This document shows, in pieces, positions 6,664-12,075 of a stretch of DNA of 12,075 nucleotides. Source of the stretch: Chloroflexota bacterium (GTDB lineage Bacteria > Chloroflexota > Dehalococcoidia > DSTF01 > JACRBR01); NCBI GenBank assembly GCA_021813085.1, contig JAKAMA010000037.1, forward strand, positions 1 to 12,075, read 5' to 3'. The stretch's first letter is position 1; each line of letters opens with the position of its first letter. The translations under genes were made by a program, and so were the position numbers. The notes under the pieces are model-generated. The model was not told the origin of the DNA. It saw only the letters and a list, made by a program, of their open reading frames with translations, and searched no databases.

Positions 6664-7013
6664 CCTGGCGATAGTCCCATCTCTGCTTCGTACTCCTCCG
6701 CTGCCATCCTGAGCAGCTTGGGGGCAATGGTTTCGCCCCCAAAGCTGCCAGCGTTCATCAGGCGAAATGCCTCAAGGGCCCAAATTGCCGCACGGAGCGA
6801 TCGAAAGTCCGTGCACCCTGCCCGATAGGCACCGCGGTCTTCCTCCTGCAGAAACCGCTGACCGTATTCCCGCGCTTCAACGCCTGCCTCCAGTTCCCTT
6901 TCGGGGATAGTTACGCCGCCAAACCCGTCACTCGGAGCCGCAGGCCGATAGCCCAACGATGCCATTCCTCGATAAGCCTCTGCTATCCTTTCCCATTTCT
7001 CTTGGCTCGCCAT
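6660..7013 (-). CDS. Hypothetical protein, 117 aa, inside the broken tcmP
   Basis: I do not recognise this protein. It begins MASQEKWERIAEAYRGMASL and appears soluble, with no signal peptide or membrane segment. Acidic and Arg-rich helices (IPERELEAGVEAREYGQRFL, about 36-55) are followed by a helical Ala/Leu-rich stretch (FRSLRAAIWALEAFRLMN) and a charged C-terminus (AAEEYEAEMG). It has one Cys. The ATG at 7013 is preceded by GGAGG with an 8-nt gap, a good ribosome site, so it is probably expressed. It lies between the N- and C-terminal pieces of TcmP and overlaps the start of the C-terminal piece by 4 bp (TTGA). Local GC near 58% against about 73% in fabF suggests transfer. It may be a cargo gene that replaced the middle of tcmP, or a partner of the cassette. 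Confidence 0.6.
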   Translation of the reverse strand: MASQEKWERIAEAYRGMASLGYRPAAPSDGFGGVTIPERELEAGVEAREYGQRFLQEEDRGAYRAGCTDFRSLRAAIWALEAFRLMNAGSFGGETIAPKLLRMAAEEYEAEMGLSPG

Positions 7014-7040
7014 TGTTCCAGCCTCCGTGTTTCAATTTGG

Positions 7041-7232
7041 TCACTCCCTCGATGTTCCTTCGATGATAGACCTGCCCGGTCCGGCAAACAGATCGATGTA
7101 GACGCGTCGTGGCCACTTGACCTTCATTCCAGTGGTGAAGATCTCGATGTACCGGCGGACGTAGAATAGCTTCTCCTCAGTCCACCGTCCGACTTCGCGC
7201 ACAGCAAGCCCGTCCGAGCCGAGTGTCGCCAC
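7041..7232 (-). pseudogene. tcmP: N-terminal remnant of three-Cys-motif partner protein TcmP
   Basis: These 63 codons encode VREVGRWTEEKLFYVRRYIE, then FTTGMKVKW and VYIDLFAGPGR. This is the N-terminal pattern of TcmP proteins (WTEEKL-x-x-LRRYL-x-IFTTAM, then (Y/V)IDLFAGPGR). The DLFAGPG segment resembles motif I of SAM-binding methyltransferases. The frame stops after IIEGTSRE, just where TcmP normally continues into its core (a GTGE-type loop), so more than 200 residues are missing. The start is GTG 7232, placed with no gap after the DUF5131 stop (TAAGTG), which implies translational coupling and an original DUF5131-tcmP operon. TcmP is named for occurring beside a three-Cys-motif protein, which is exactly the neighbour here. 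Neither other frame downstream restores TcmP sequence, so this is not a simple frameshift. Confidence 0.7.
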
Positions 7233-7970
7233 TTAGCGTGCCACCCGCCGCGGCAGCTCCTCCCAGACCGCGCCCTCGAGCAGTCGCCCGGCCGCCTTCT
7301 TCCCGCGCCGCACACCGGCCTCGTCGTGCGCGCCCCACTGCTTGAAGAAGAAGGCGACGCCCGCCGCGAGGCATTGGTCGCGGACGGATGTCGCCCAGTC
7401 GGCGCGCATCGGCCTTGCGCCGGGGCCTGACTCGCCACCGACGATCACCCAGTCGATGCCCCGGAGGTCCAGGCGCAGCGGGCCGAGGAGCGGCTCCACG
7501 GACAGGAAGCGGATCGCCGCCGGAATGGCACGCAGGTCGTCGACGCGGCGCGCCCAGCGCTGGTTCTCCACGGACACGCCCATCCACACGTTGTCCGGCC
7601 AGTCGAGCTGCGGCGCCAGCGTGCGCAGCCGCGCGCTACGCTTCGTCAGCACCTGGAACTGGTGCCAGTGCGCCCGGCGCATCGTCGCGAACACGGACTG
7701 GATGAATGCGCGCGGCACCGCGTCGTGGAAGAGGTCGCCCATGCTGTTCACGAAGATCATCTTTGGCTGCTTCCACGTCAGCGGCAGCTCAAGCCGCTCC
7801 GGCCGCAGCATCAGGTCGAAGCCGTGCTCGTACGGGTGGCCCGGCACGCCGCGGAACCGCTCGGCGAAGGTCTCCGCATAGCAGTGAGCGCAGCCGGGCG
7901 AGACCTTGTCGCAGCCGGTGACGGGGTTCCACGTCGCCTCGGTCCATTCGATGTTCGATGTCGCGGCCAT
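7233..7970 (-). CDS. Three-Cys-motif protein, DUF5131 (phage Gp37/Gp68 family)
   Basis: This 245-aa protein begins with NIEWTEATWNPVTGC and the cluster C-x6-C-x2-C (Cys20, Cys27, Cys30: GCDKVSPGCAHCYAE). The arrangement resembles, but is not, the radical SAM Cx3Cx2C motif. Further family blocks are FVNSMGDLFH (73-82), QVLTKR (106-111), WMGVSVENQ (129-137), FLSVEPLLGP (155-164), WVIVGGESGPGARPM (174-188) and FFFKQWG (207-213). Family members occur in phages and bacterial mobile or accessory regions; the biochemical role is not established, and an iron-sulfur cluster is inferred from the Cys pattern. All key Cys are present and the length is normal, so it looks intact. Start ATG 7970 follows a very strong ribosome site (GGAGGA, plus-strand 7976-7983). 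The long upstream open frame is a shadow of the hydrolase gene. Its partner tcmP directly downstream is broken. Confidence 0.88.
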   Translation of the reverse strand: MAATSNIEWTEATWNPVTGCDKVSPGCAHCYAETFAERFRGVPGHPYEHGFDLMLRPERLELPLTWKQPKMIFVNSMGDLFHDAVPRAFIQSVFATMRRAHWHQFQVLTKRSARLRTLAPQLDWPDNVWMGVSVENQRWARRVDDLRAIPAAIRFLSVEPLLGPLRLDLRGIDWVIVGGESGPGARPMRADWATSVRDQCLAAGVAFFFKQWGAHDEAGVRRGKKAAGRLLEGAVWEELPRRVAR

Positions 7971-7986
7971 GTGTTCCTCCTCCCAA

Positions 7987-8004
7987 CCATACGGTCCGTC
8001 CGGG
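7987..8004 (-). repeat. Dispersed 18-bp motif, copy B
   Basis: On the minus strand this reads CCCGGACGGACCGTATGG, 16 of 18 identical to the copy at 8846-8863. It lies in the leader of the DUF5131 gene, between the proposed -10 box (8031-8026) and the ribosome site. It could act as an operator or leader element, or be a small dispersed repeat. A weaker partial relative (GGGCCGTACGG, minus strand) is near 8047-8057. Confidence 0.55.
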
Positions 8005-8025
8005 ACGGGCCACGGCTCGCTGGTG

Positions 8026-8035
8026 ATGATATCAT
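8026..8035. promoter_or_regulatory. Palindromic divergent -10 region
   Basis: ATGATATCAT is a perfect 10-bp palindrome between the divergent DUF5131 gene (minus) and the membrane-protein gene (plus). On each strand it contains TGATATCAT, an extended -10 (TG-N-TATCAT), the same string type as before fabF. On the minus strand it would start transcription near 8019 and give DUF5131 a leader of about 50 nt. On the plus strand it would compete with the box at 8081. It may also be a small dimer-binding site. No -35 was found on either side. Confidence 0.4.
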
Positions 8036-8077
8036 GGTAGAACATCCGTACGGCCCACCCGAGCTCCAGCCGGCGTG

Positions 8078-8086
8078 TGGTACGAT
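8078..8086 (+). promoter_or_regulatory. Putative extended -10 for a leaderless transcript of the 108-aa gene
   Basis: TGGTACGAT is an extended -10 (TG-N-TACGAT) ending 7 nt before the ATG at 8094. The transcript would therefore begin at or within a base of the start codon. No Shine-Dalgarno sequence precedes this ATG, which fits leaderless translation. The geometry matches the murT and proline dehydrogenase starts. Confidence 0.45.
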
Positions 8087-8093
8087 CTTCTCG

Positions 8094-8420
8094 ATGCTGC
8101 GCGGAGTCGGGTACCGGCAGGCGGCGGTCGCCGTGGTGTTTACCAGCCTCTGGTTCGTCTTGGGGTTCCTGTTGATCCGGTCGCCCGTGCCGGGTGCGCT
8201 CCATATCCAGTTCAAGCTGCTGACGGCGTGGCTCCTTCTCTTCTTCGCCATGCTCGCCATCGATGGCATCATCCTGATGCTGGCGTCGGTCAACGGCGCC
8301 TTCCCGCGCACCCAACGACCGCGGCGCACCGCCGGGCGCCCCACCAGTGCACTGCCCGGCGTGGCGCAGGCCACGGGCCGCCGCACCGCCGGGCGCGCCG
8401 ACCCGCAGCGGGGGCGCTGA
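8094..8420 (+). CDS. Small two-helix membrane protein, 108 aa
   Basis: This is not a recognised family. Two hydrophobic segments are visible (about 10-29, AVAVVFTSLWFVLGFLLI; and 42-65, around TAWLLLFFAMLAIDGIILML), joined by a short loop (SPVPGALHIQFK). A basic, disordered C-terminal tail of about 40 residues follows (RTQRPRRTAGRP ... RADPQRGR), rich in Arg, Ala and Pro. The arrangement suggests an inner-membrane protein with the Arg-rich tail in the cytoplasm. The start ATG 8094 was chosen because hydrophobic sequence begins there and an extended -10 box precedes it; the longer open frame upstream lies antisense to DUF5131. It is followed after 9 bp by the alpha/beta hydrolase gene, so the two are probably co-transcribed. 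The tail contains the near-repeat RRTAGRP/RRTAGRA. Confidence 0.6.
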   Translation: MLRGVGYRQAAVAVVFTSLWFVLGFLLIRSPVPGALHIQFKLLTAWLLLFFAMLAIDGIILMLASVNGAFPRTQRPRRTAGRPTSALPGVAQATGRRTAGRADPQRGR

Positions 8421-8429
8421 CCCGCATCC

Positions 8430-9392
8430 ATGCCGGTCACCCGCGTCGATGACGTCGACCTCTGGTACGAGCTGAGCGAGCCCGGACGGGGCGTCCGCCC
8501 GGCGGCGGGCGGCGATGCCCAGACGGGCCTGCCGGCGCCGCTGCTCGTGCTGACGCACGGCTTCGCCGGCCCGCACTGGCCGCCGGTGATCGACGAGTTC
8601 CGCGCGCGCTTCCGTCTGCTGTGGTACCACGTCCGCGGGCACGGACGGTCGTCGGTGCCCGACGACCCGGCGGCGTACAGCCTGCCGCGCTTCGCGGCGG
8701 ACCTGGCGGCGCTGCTCGACGCGCTCGGTATCGAGCGCGCGCACATCGGCGGCGTATCGATGGGCGGCATGGTCAGCGCGCAGTTCGCGTGCGACTATCC
8801 GGAGCGGCTGCGGTCGCTGCTGCTGTGCGACACGACCTGCGGCAACCCAGACGGGCCGTATGGCCCAGACGGGCCGTCCGGCGGCGCCGGCAACGACGCG
8901 GCGCGCGCGGCCGAAGCGAGTTTGCGCGATGCCTTCGACCGGATGGCGCTCGTCGCCGAGAAGTACGGGCTGGCGGAGCTGGTCGAGCGCGAGAACCGCT
9001 ACCGGCGCGAGCAGGACCTCTACGCGCGTACGCGGCGCGCGTCGATGGAGGAGCAGGACGCCGAGAACGCGCGCAAGGTCGCCGACATGACGGCCGCGGG
9101 CTACGTGCGCGTCGCGCGGGCGCTGATCGCGCGGCCGGACCTGGTGCCGCGCCTGCCGTCGATCACGGCGCCGGCGCTGGTCTCGTGCGGGGAGTGGGAC
9201 CTCTTCTATCCATGCGCGCTGCGCGATGCGTCGCTCGTCCCGAACGCGCGCATGGCGACGGTGCGCGGGGCAGCGCACGCGACGCCGGACTACCAGCCGC
9301 AGCTCTGGAAGCAGGCGGTCTTCGATTTCATCGACGACGTCGAGGCAGGCCGCGATGTGCGGGGCAAGCGGGAGTACCAGATGAGTTCATAG
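8430..9392 (+). CDS. Alpha/beta-fold hydrolase
   Basis: This 320-aa protein is an alpha/beta hydrolase, probably a cytoplasmic esterase, lactonase or C-C hydrolase; the substrate is not evident. HGFAG (43-47) is the oxyanion-hole region. The nucleophile elbow is GVSMGG (108-113, Ser110). The acid is Asp257 in CGEWDLFYP and the base is His283 in GAAHATPDYQP, all in the canonical order. An extended cap (about 135-235) is Arg/Glu-rich and starts with GNPDGPYGPDGPSGG, which is encoded by two copies of an 18-bp repeat and is probably a flexible insertion. The ATG 8430 start is followed by an immediate strand (VTRVDDVDLWYE), which suits the family. The best homology type resembles 3-oxoadipate enol-lactonase-like proteins (LSNSLG replaced by GVSMGG). 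Its last codons and stop lie in the AT-rich heptamer array. Confidence 0.88.
   Translation: MPVTRVDDVDLWYELSEPGRGVRPAAGGDAQTGLPAPLLVLTHGFAGPHWPPVIDEFRARFRLLWYHVRGHGRSSVPDDPAAYSLPRFAADLAALLDALGIERAHIGGVSMGGMVSAQFACDYPERLRSLLLCDTTCGNPDGPYGPDGPSGGAGNDAARAAEASLRDAFDRMALVAEKYGLAELVERENRYRREQDLYARTRRASMEEQDAENARKVADMTAAGYVRVARALIARPDLVPRLPSITAPALVSCGEWDLFYPCALRDASLVPNARMATVRGAAHATPDYQPQLWKQAVFDFIDDVEAGRDVRGKREYQMSS
8846..8881 (+). repeat. Dispersed 18-bp motif, copies C and D in tandem inside the hydrolase gene
   Basis: CCCAGACGGGCCGTATGG (8846-8863) is followed directly by CCCAGACGGGCCGTCCGG (8864-8881), with two differences. They are in frame and encode PDGPYG-PDGPSG (141-152 counted from Pro140) in the cap domain of the hydrolase. 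The same motif occurs outside genes at 2799-2816 and 7987-8004. This makes it look like a small repeat that has entered a coding sequence and duplicated. Confidence 0.7.
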
Positions 9393-9456
9393 TGAATAGT
9401 TCATAGTTGATAGTGGGGCGGCCCCACTATTCACTATGAACTAGGAACTATTCACT
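9384..9456. repeat. Inverted array of AT-rich heptamers between convergent genes; likely bidirectional terminator
   Basis: Left arm (9384-9419): AGTTCAT, AGTGAAT, AGTTCAT, AGTTGAT, then AGTGGGGC. Right arm, read on the minus strand from 9456: AGTGAAT, AGTTCCT, AGTTCAT, AGTGAAT, then AGTGGGGC. The arms are 29/36 identical as inverted repeats around a single G at 9420. The inner 22-bp stem (9398-9419 with 9421-9442) has only two mismatches. It would form a strong hairpin in either transcript. The heptamers overlap both gene ends: the hydrolase ends AGT-TCA-TAG and the acyl-CoA synthetase ends AGT-GAA-TAG. The AT-rich units contrast sharply with the flanking GC-rich genes. Confidence 0.8.
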
Positions 9457-11013
9457 CACCGGCTTTCCGTAGCGCTTGCGCAGCTCGGTCTTGAGCACCT
9501 TGCCCATGGGGTTGCGGGGCAGCTCGCCGACGAAGGCGAAGTAGGTCGGCGCCTTGTAGCTGGCCAGGCGGGCCTTCGTGTACTCGATCAGCTCCCGCGG
9601 CTCGATCGTCTGGCCCGGCTTCGGCACGACCACGGCCTTGATCACCTCGCCCCAGTCCGGGTCGGGTACGCCAATCACGGCCGACTCTTCGACCTTGGGG
9701 TGCTCGTCGAGCGTCGCCTCGATCTCCCCCGAGGAGATGTTCTCGCCGCCGCGGATGATCAGGTCCTTCTTCCGGCCAGTGATGAAGAGGTAGCCCTCAT
9801 CGTCCATGTAGCCGACGTCGCCGGTGTGCAGCCAGCCATCGTGGATGGCGGCGGCCGTGGCTTCGGCCTGCTTGTAGTATTCGCTCATGATGCGTGCGCC
9901 CTGGACGCAGATCTCGCCCTCCTCGCCGGCGCCGAGGACCTTCCCCTGGTCGTCCATGATGGCGATGGCGATATCGTCCATCGCGCGGCCGACGGAACGC
10001 AGGCGATGCAGCTTCTTCTCGCGCTCGGGCCCCGGCTCCTTCGGGATCTGGTGGTCCTCCGGGCCGAGGTAGGTCATGGTGGATGTGCTCTCGGTCTGGC
10101 CGTAGGCGTTCATCAGCCCGCAATCGAAGACGTCGACGGCGCGGCTCACCACCTCGTACGGCATCGGCGCGGCGCCGTAGGTGATGAGCTTGAGCGAGCT
10201 GAGGTCGTACGTGTCGAAGTCCGGGTGCTCCATGATGCGCTTGAGCATCGTCGGCACGACGAAGCTGTGGGTGACGCGCTCATGCTGTACGGCTTCGAGC
10301 CAGAGCTTCGGGTCGAACTGCGGCAGGATGACGAGCGTGCGCCCGCCCCAGACCGACGACATGATCGGCGTCACGCCGGCGACGTGGAAGATCGGCACCG
10401 AGAGCAGCGTGACGTCGGGCTCCACGCTGGGGTCGGCCGGGCTCATGGTGTTCGTGACGTAGACGGAGAGGTTGAGGTAGCTCAGCGCGACGCCCTTCGG
10501 CAGCGCCGTCGTGCCGGATGTGTAGATCAGCGCGGTCGGGCGGCTCTCGTCGACCTCGACGAAGGGCTCGTCCGGGCTCGACTGTTCGAGGATGTCCGGA
10601 TAGTAGCCCATGCCCTCGGCGCGCACGTCGTAGCAGGCGAAGTGGTCGACGTGCGCGATCTCGGGCCGCAGCGCCGCGACGAGGTCGAGGTAGCGCTGGC
10701 CGGCGAAGAGCACGTGGATGTCCGACGTGCTGATCATGTACGTCAGCTCCTCGTGCTTTGCGCGGTAGTTCAACGGGACGAACGTGGCGCCAATCTTTGC
10801 CGCGGCGTAGTAGGTCTCGATGTACTCGATGCCGTTCACGGACATGGCGCCGACGGGCCGCTCGGGCCCGGCGCCGACGCTCTGCAGCCAGTTCGCCAGC
10901 CGGTTCACGTGGTCCGCCATCTCCGCGAAGGTGACGCGCTTGTCGCCGCACACGAGGGCCGTGCGGTCGGGCACCACCATGGAACTGATCTGCAGGAACT
11001 CGGCCGTGTTCAT
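9448..11013 (-). CDS. AMP-forming acyl-CoA synthetase (long/medium-chain fatty acid or aryl acid ligase)
   Basis: This 521-aa adenylate-forming (ANL superfamily) enzyme activates a carboxylic acid with ATP to an acyl-AMP and then to acyl-CoA. Motifs appear in order: phosphate loop YTSGTTALPKG (164-174), substrate-pocket region SVPIFHVAG (205-213), adenine-binding AYGQTE (303-308), ribose-binding TGD (397-399), the hinge GRKKDLIIRGGENI (413-426) and the adenylation Lys505 in NPMGKVLK. The protein is full length with no transmembrane segment. Acid specificity cannot be read reliably; fatty or phenylpropanoid acids are both possible. Start ATG 11013 has GAGG 6 nt upstream and a promoter at 11085-11056. 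It converges on the alpha/beta hydrolase gene and diverges from proline dehydrogenase. The last codons come from the heptamer repeat. Confidence 0.93.
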   Translation of the reverse strand: MNTAEFLQISSMVVPDRTALVCGDKRVTFAEMADHVNRLANWLQSVGAGPERPVGAMSVNGIEYIETYYAAAKIGATFVPLNYRAKHEELTYMISTSDIHVLFAGQRYLDLVAALRPEIAHVDHFACYDVRAEGMGYYPDILEQSSPDEPFVEVDESRPTALIYTSGTTALPKGVALSYLNLSVYVTNTMSPADPSVEPDVTLLSVPIFHVAGVTPIMSSVWGGRTLVILPQFDPKLWLEAVQHERVTHSFVVPTMLKRIMEHPDFDTYDLSSLKLITYGAAPMPYEVVSRAVDVFDCGLMNAYGQTESTSTMTYLGPEDHQIPKEPGPEREKKLHRLRSVGRAMDDIAIAIMDDQGKVLGAGEEGEICVQGARIMSEYYKQAEATAAAIHDGWLHTGDVGYMDDEGYLFITGRKKDLIIRGGENISSGEIEATLDEHPKVEESAVIGVPDPDWGEVIKAVVVPKPGQTIEPRELIEYTKARLASYKAPTYFAFVGELPRNPMGKVLKTELRKRYGKPVSE

Positions 11014-11055
11014 CGGCTACCTCGGGAGATCGCGGCGGGGCGCGGCAGGCAGCCC

Positions 11056-11085
11056 AATCTAGCCGATCGCGGCAGATACGGGCAA
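11056..11085 (-). promoter_or_regulatory. Putative promoter of the acyl-CoA synthetase gene
   Basis: On the minus strand TTGCCC (11085-11080) and TAGATT (11061-11056) are separated by 18 bp. A start near 11049 would give a leader of about 36 nt containing the GAGG ribosome site. The -35 hexamer is identical to that proposed before the PrsW gene. The divergent gene's proposed -10 box is 71 bp away, with a 6-bp inverted repeat (GCACGG 11112-11117, CCGTGC 11131-11136) in between. Confidence 0.45.
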
Positions 11086-11155
11086 TGGCGCGCGGACGGG
11101 GAGCCGGCCCTGCACGGCCCGCCTCGGACGCCGTGCGGGCGGGCGCGTGGCCGCG

Positions 11156-11161
11156 TACGCT
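11156..11161 (+). promoter_or_regulatory. Putative -10 box of a leaderless proline dehydrogenase transcript
   Basis: TACGCT ends exactly 6 nt before ATG 11168, placing the transcription start on the A of the start codon. No ribosome-binding sequence is seen before this ATG. The spacing is the same as TACCCT before murT. No clear -35 was found in the very GC-rich upstream sequence. Confidence 0.4.
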
Positions 11162-11167
11162 GCCTGC

Positions 11168-12075
11168 ATGCTCAGCGCGCTGATCTTTGCGCTCTCGCGC
11201 AGCGGCACCGCCGAGCGCATCGCGACCTCTGTGCCGGGCTTCCGCAGCTTCTCGCGGCGGTTCGTCGCGGGCCAACGCCAGACGGATGCGCTCGACGCTG
11301 TGGCGCGGCTCAACGCCCAGGGCTTCGAGGCCACCGTCTCGTTCCTGGGCGAAGCGGTGACCAGCGAGCGCGAGGTGCGCGCCGCGGTCGCCGAATTCAC
11401 GTCGTTCGCGGCGGCGGCACAGGCTCGCGGCCTGCGCAGCGGCATCTCGATCAAGCTGACCGAGCTGGGGCTGGCGTTCGACCGCGCGCTGGCGGAGCGG
11501 TCGCTGGACGAGCTGTTACGCGCGTTACCCGGCACCTTCGTGCGCATCGACATGGAGGACGCACGCTACACCGAGGCGACGCTCGACATCTTCCGGCGGG
11601 CGCGGGAGCGACATACGGACGTCGGCGTCGTCATCCAGGCGTACCTGCGGCGGAGCGCGGCGGACATCGACGCTCTCGCGCGCGAGGGGGCGCCGGTACG
11701 GCTGGTCAAGGGCGCCTATCGCGAAGCGGAGACCGTGGCGTTTGCGTCGAAGCGCGAGGTGGACGAGAGCTTCACGCGACTCGCCGACGCGTACTTCGCG
11801 GCGATGGCGCCGGGCGGGCACCTGGCCGTGGCCACGCACGACGGGCGCATGGTGCGGGCGGCGCTGCGCTCCGCGCGGCGGCACGGCGTCGCGCGGGAGC
11901 GGTACGAGTTCCAGATGCTGTACGGCATCCGCCCGGAACTCCAGCGTTCGCTGAGGACACGCGGCTACGGCGTCCGCATCTACATCCCGTACGGCACGCA
12001 CTGGTATCCGTACCTGATGCGGCGGCTGGCGGAACGGCCGGCGAACCTCTGGTTCTTCCTGCGAAACGCGCTCCG
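11168..12075 (+). CDS. Proline dehydrogenase (monofunctional), 3' end cut by the window
   Basis: 302 codons are visible of an FAD-dependent proline dehydrogenase, which oxidises L-proline to delta-1-pyrroline-5-carboxylate and passes electrons to the membrane quinone pool. The beta8-alpha8 barrel motifs occur in order: SIKLTELGL (Lys96), VRIDMED (125-131), VVIQAYLRR (154-162), RLVKGAYRE (178-186), VATHD (221-225), EFQMLYGIRPELQ (247-259) and IPYGTHWYPYLMRRLAERP (from 273). The Arg285-Arg286 pair and nearby Tyr residues match the substrate carboxylate-binding set of the Thermus and PutA enzymes. The Thermus enzyme is about 307 aa, so only a few residues are missing. There is no aldehyde dehydrogenase domain in view, so it is the stand-alone form unless one follows. 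ATG 11168 was chosen for the family-like N-terminus and the -10 box. The open frame runs off the window end. Confidence 0.94.
   Translation, partial: MLSALIFALSRSGTAERIATSVPGFRSFSRRFVAGQRQTDALDAVARLNAQGFEATVSFLGEAVTSEREVRAAVAEFTSFAAAAQARGLRSGISIKLTELGLAFDRALAERSLDELLRALPGTFVRIDMEDARYTEATLDIFRRARERHTDVGVVIQAYLRRSAADIDALAREGAPVRLVKGAYREAETVAFASKREVDESFTRLADAYFAAMAPGGHLAVATHDGRMVRAALRSARRHGVARERYEFQMLYGIRPELQRSLRTRGYGVRIYIPYGTHWYPYLMRRLAERPANLWFFLRNAL

Noticed and set aside
6436..7232. A simple frameshifted but otherwise complete tcmP
   Set aside because: None of the minus-strand frames between the two pieces shows TcmP-like core sequence, and the interval is too short to hold the missing 200 or more residues.
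7971..9278. Upstream extension of the DUF5131 frame by some 435 codons
   Set aside because: The extension is antisense to the hydrolase and the small membrane gene and is Arg/Ala-rich. Family homology begins at the ATG at 7970, which has an excellent ribosome site.
10280..11275. 331-codon minus-strand open frame over the acyl-CoA synthetase start
   Set aside because: It is a shifted frame of the synthetase gene. Its product is Arg/Ala-rich and lacks any motif.
11525..12001. Minus-strand open frames opposite the last gene
   Set aside because: The plus strand carries the full set of proline dehydrogenase motifs in an open frame to the window end.
1..12075. CRISPR array, tRNA or rRNA genes, insertion-sequence transposase
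   Set aside because: No regularly spaced repeats with unique spacers, no tRNA cloverleaf or rRNA sequence, and no transposase or integrase motifs were seen on either strand.

Overview
The window is a GC-rich bacterial chromosome segment (about 70% GC by eye in most genes). The MurT/GatD pair, a Thermus-like stand-alone proline dehydrogenase, a multi-spanning PrsW-type protease, and promoters that place a -10 box directly before the start codon would all fit a Chloroflexota (Dehalococcoidia/Thermomicrobia-like) genome. Other high-GC Gram-positive or Terrabacteria lineages are not excluded; the phylum is inference.

Layout. (1) 1-495: 3' end of a short-chain dehydrogenase/reductase, followed by a five-unit heptamer repeat. 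(2) 558-2698: murT-gatD, a GTGA-overlapping pair that amidates lipid II D-glutamate, ending at a 9-bp palindromic hairpin. (3) 2867-4807: a PrsW-family membrane protease with an N-terminal Cys cluster, preceded by a TTGCCC-17-TATCGT promoter. (4) 4808-5197: about 390 bp without a gene. It holds a back-to-back double hairpin that looks best as a minus-strand RNA, a 9-bp inverted repeat, and the fabF promoter. (5) 5198-6439: fabF (beta-ketoacyl-ACP synthase II). (6) 6436-7970, minus strand: an accessory cassette with an intact three-Cys-motif DUF5131 (phage Gp37/Gp68-type) gene, then its usual partner tcmP broken into N- and C-terminal pieces. An unrelated 117-aa ORF lies between the pieces. GC drops to about 55-58% across the tcmP/ORF part. 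(7) 8094-9392, plus strand: a 108-aa two-helix membrane protein and an alpha/beta hydrolase, 9 bp apart. (8) 9384-9456: an inverted array of AT-rich heptamers lying between two convergent genes and supplying both stop codons. (9) 9448-11013, minus strand: an AMP-forming acyl-CoA synthetase. (10) 11168-12075, plus strand: a proline dehydrogenase cut by the window end.

Most genes are housekeeping or catabolic: cell-wall amidation, fatty-acid synthesis, acyl activation and proline oxidation. The accessory content is the DUF5131/TcmP cassette. The most notable unexplained signals are small-scale. They are the minus-strand double hairpin with a GNRA tetraloop, a dispersed 18-bp motif present four times (two intergenic copies and two in tandem inside the hydrolase gene), two different heptamer arrays, and a recurring TAC(C/G)(C/A)T box 6-7 nt ahead of start codons, which suggests leaderless transcripts.
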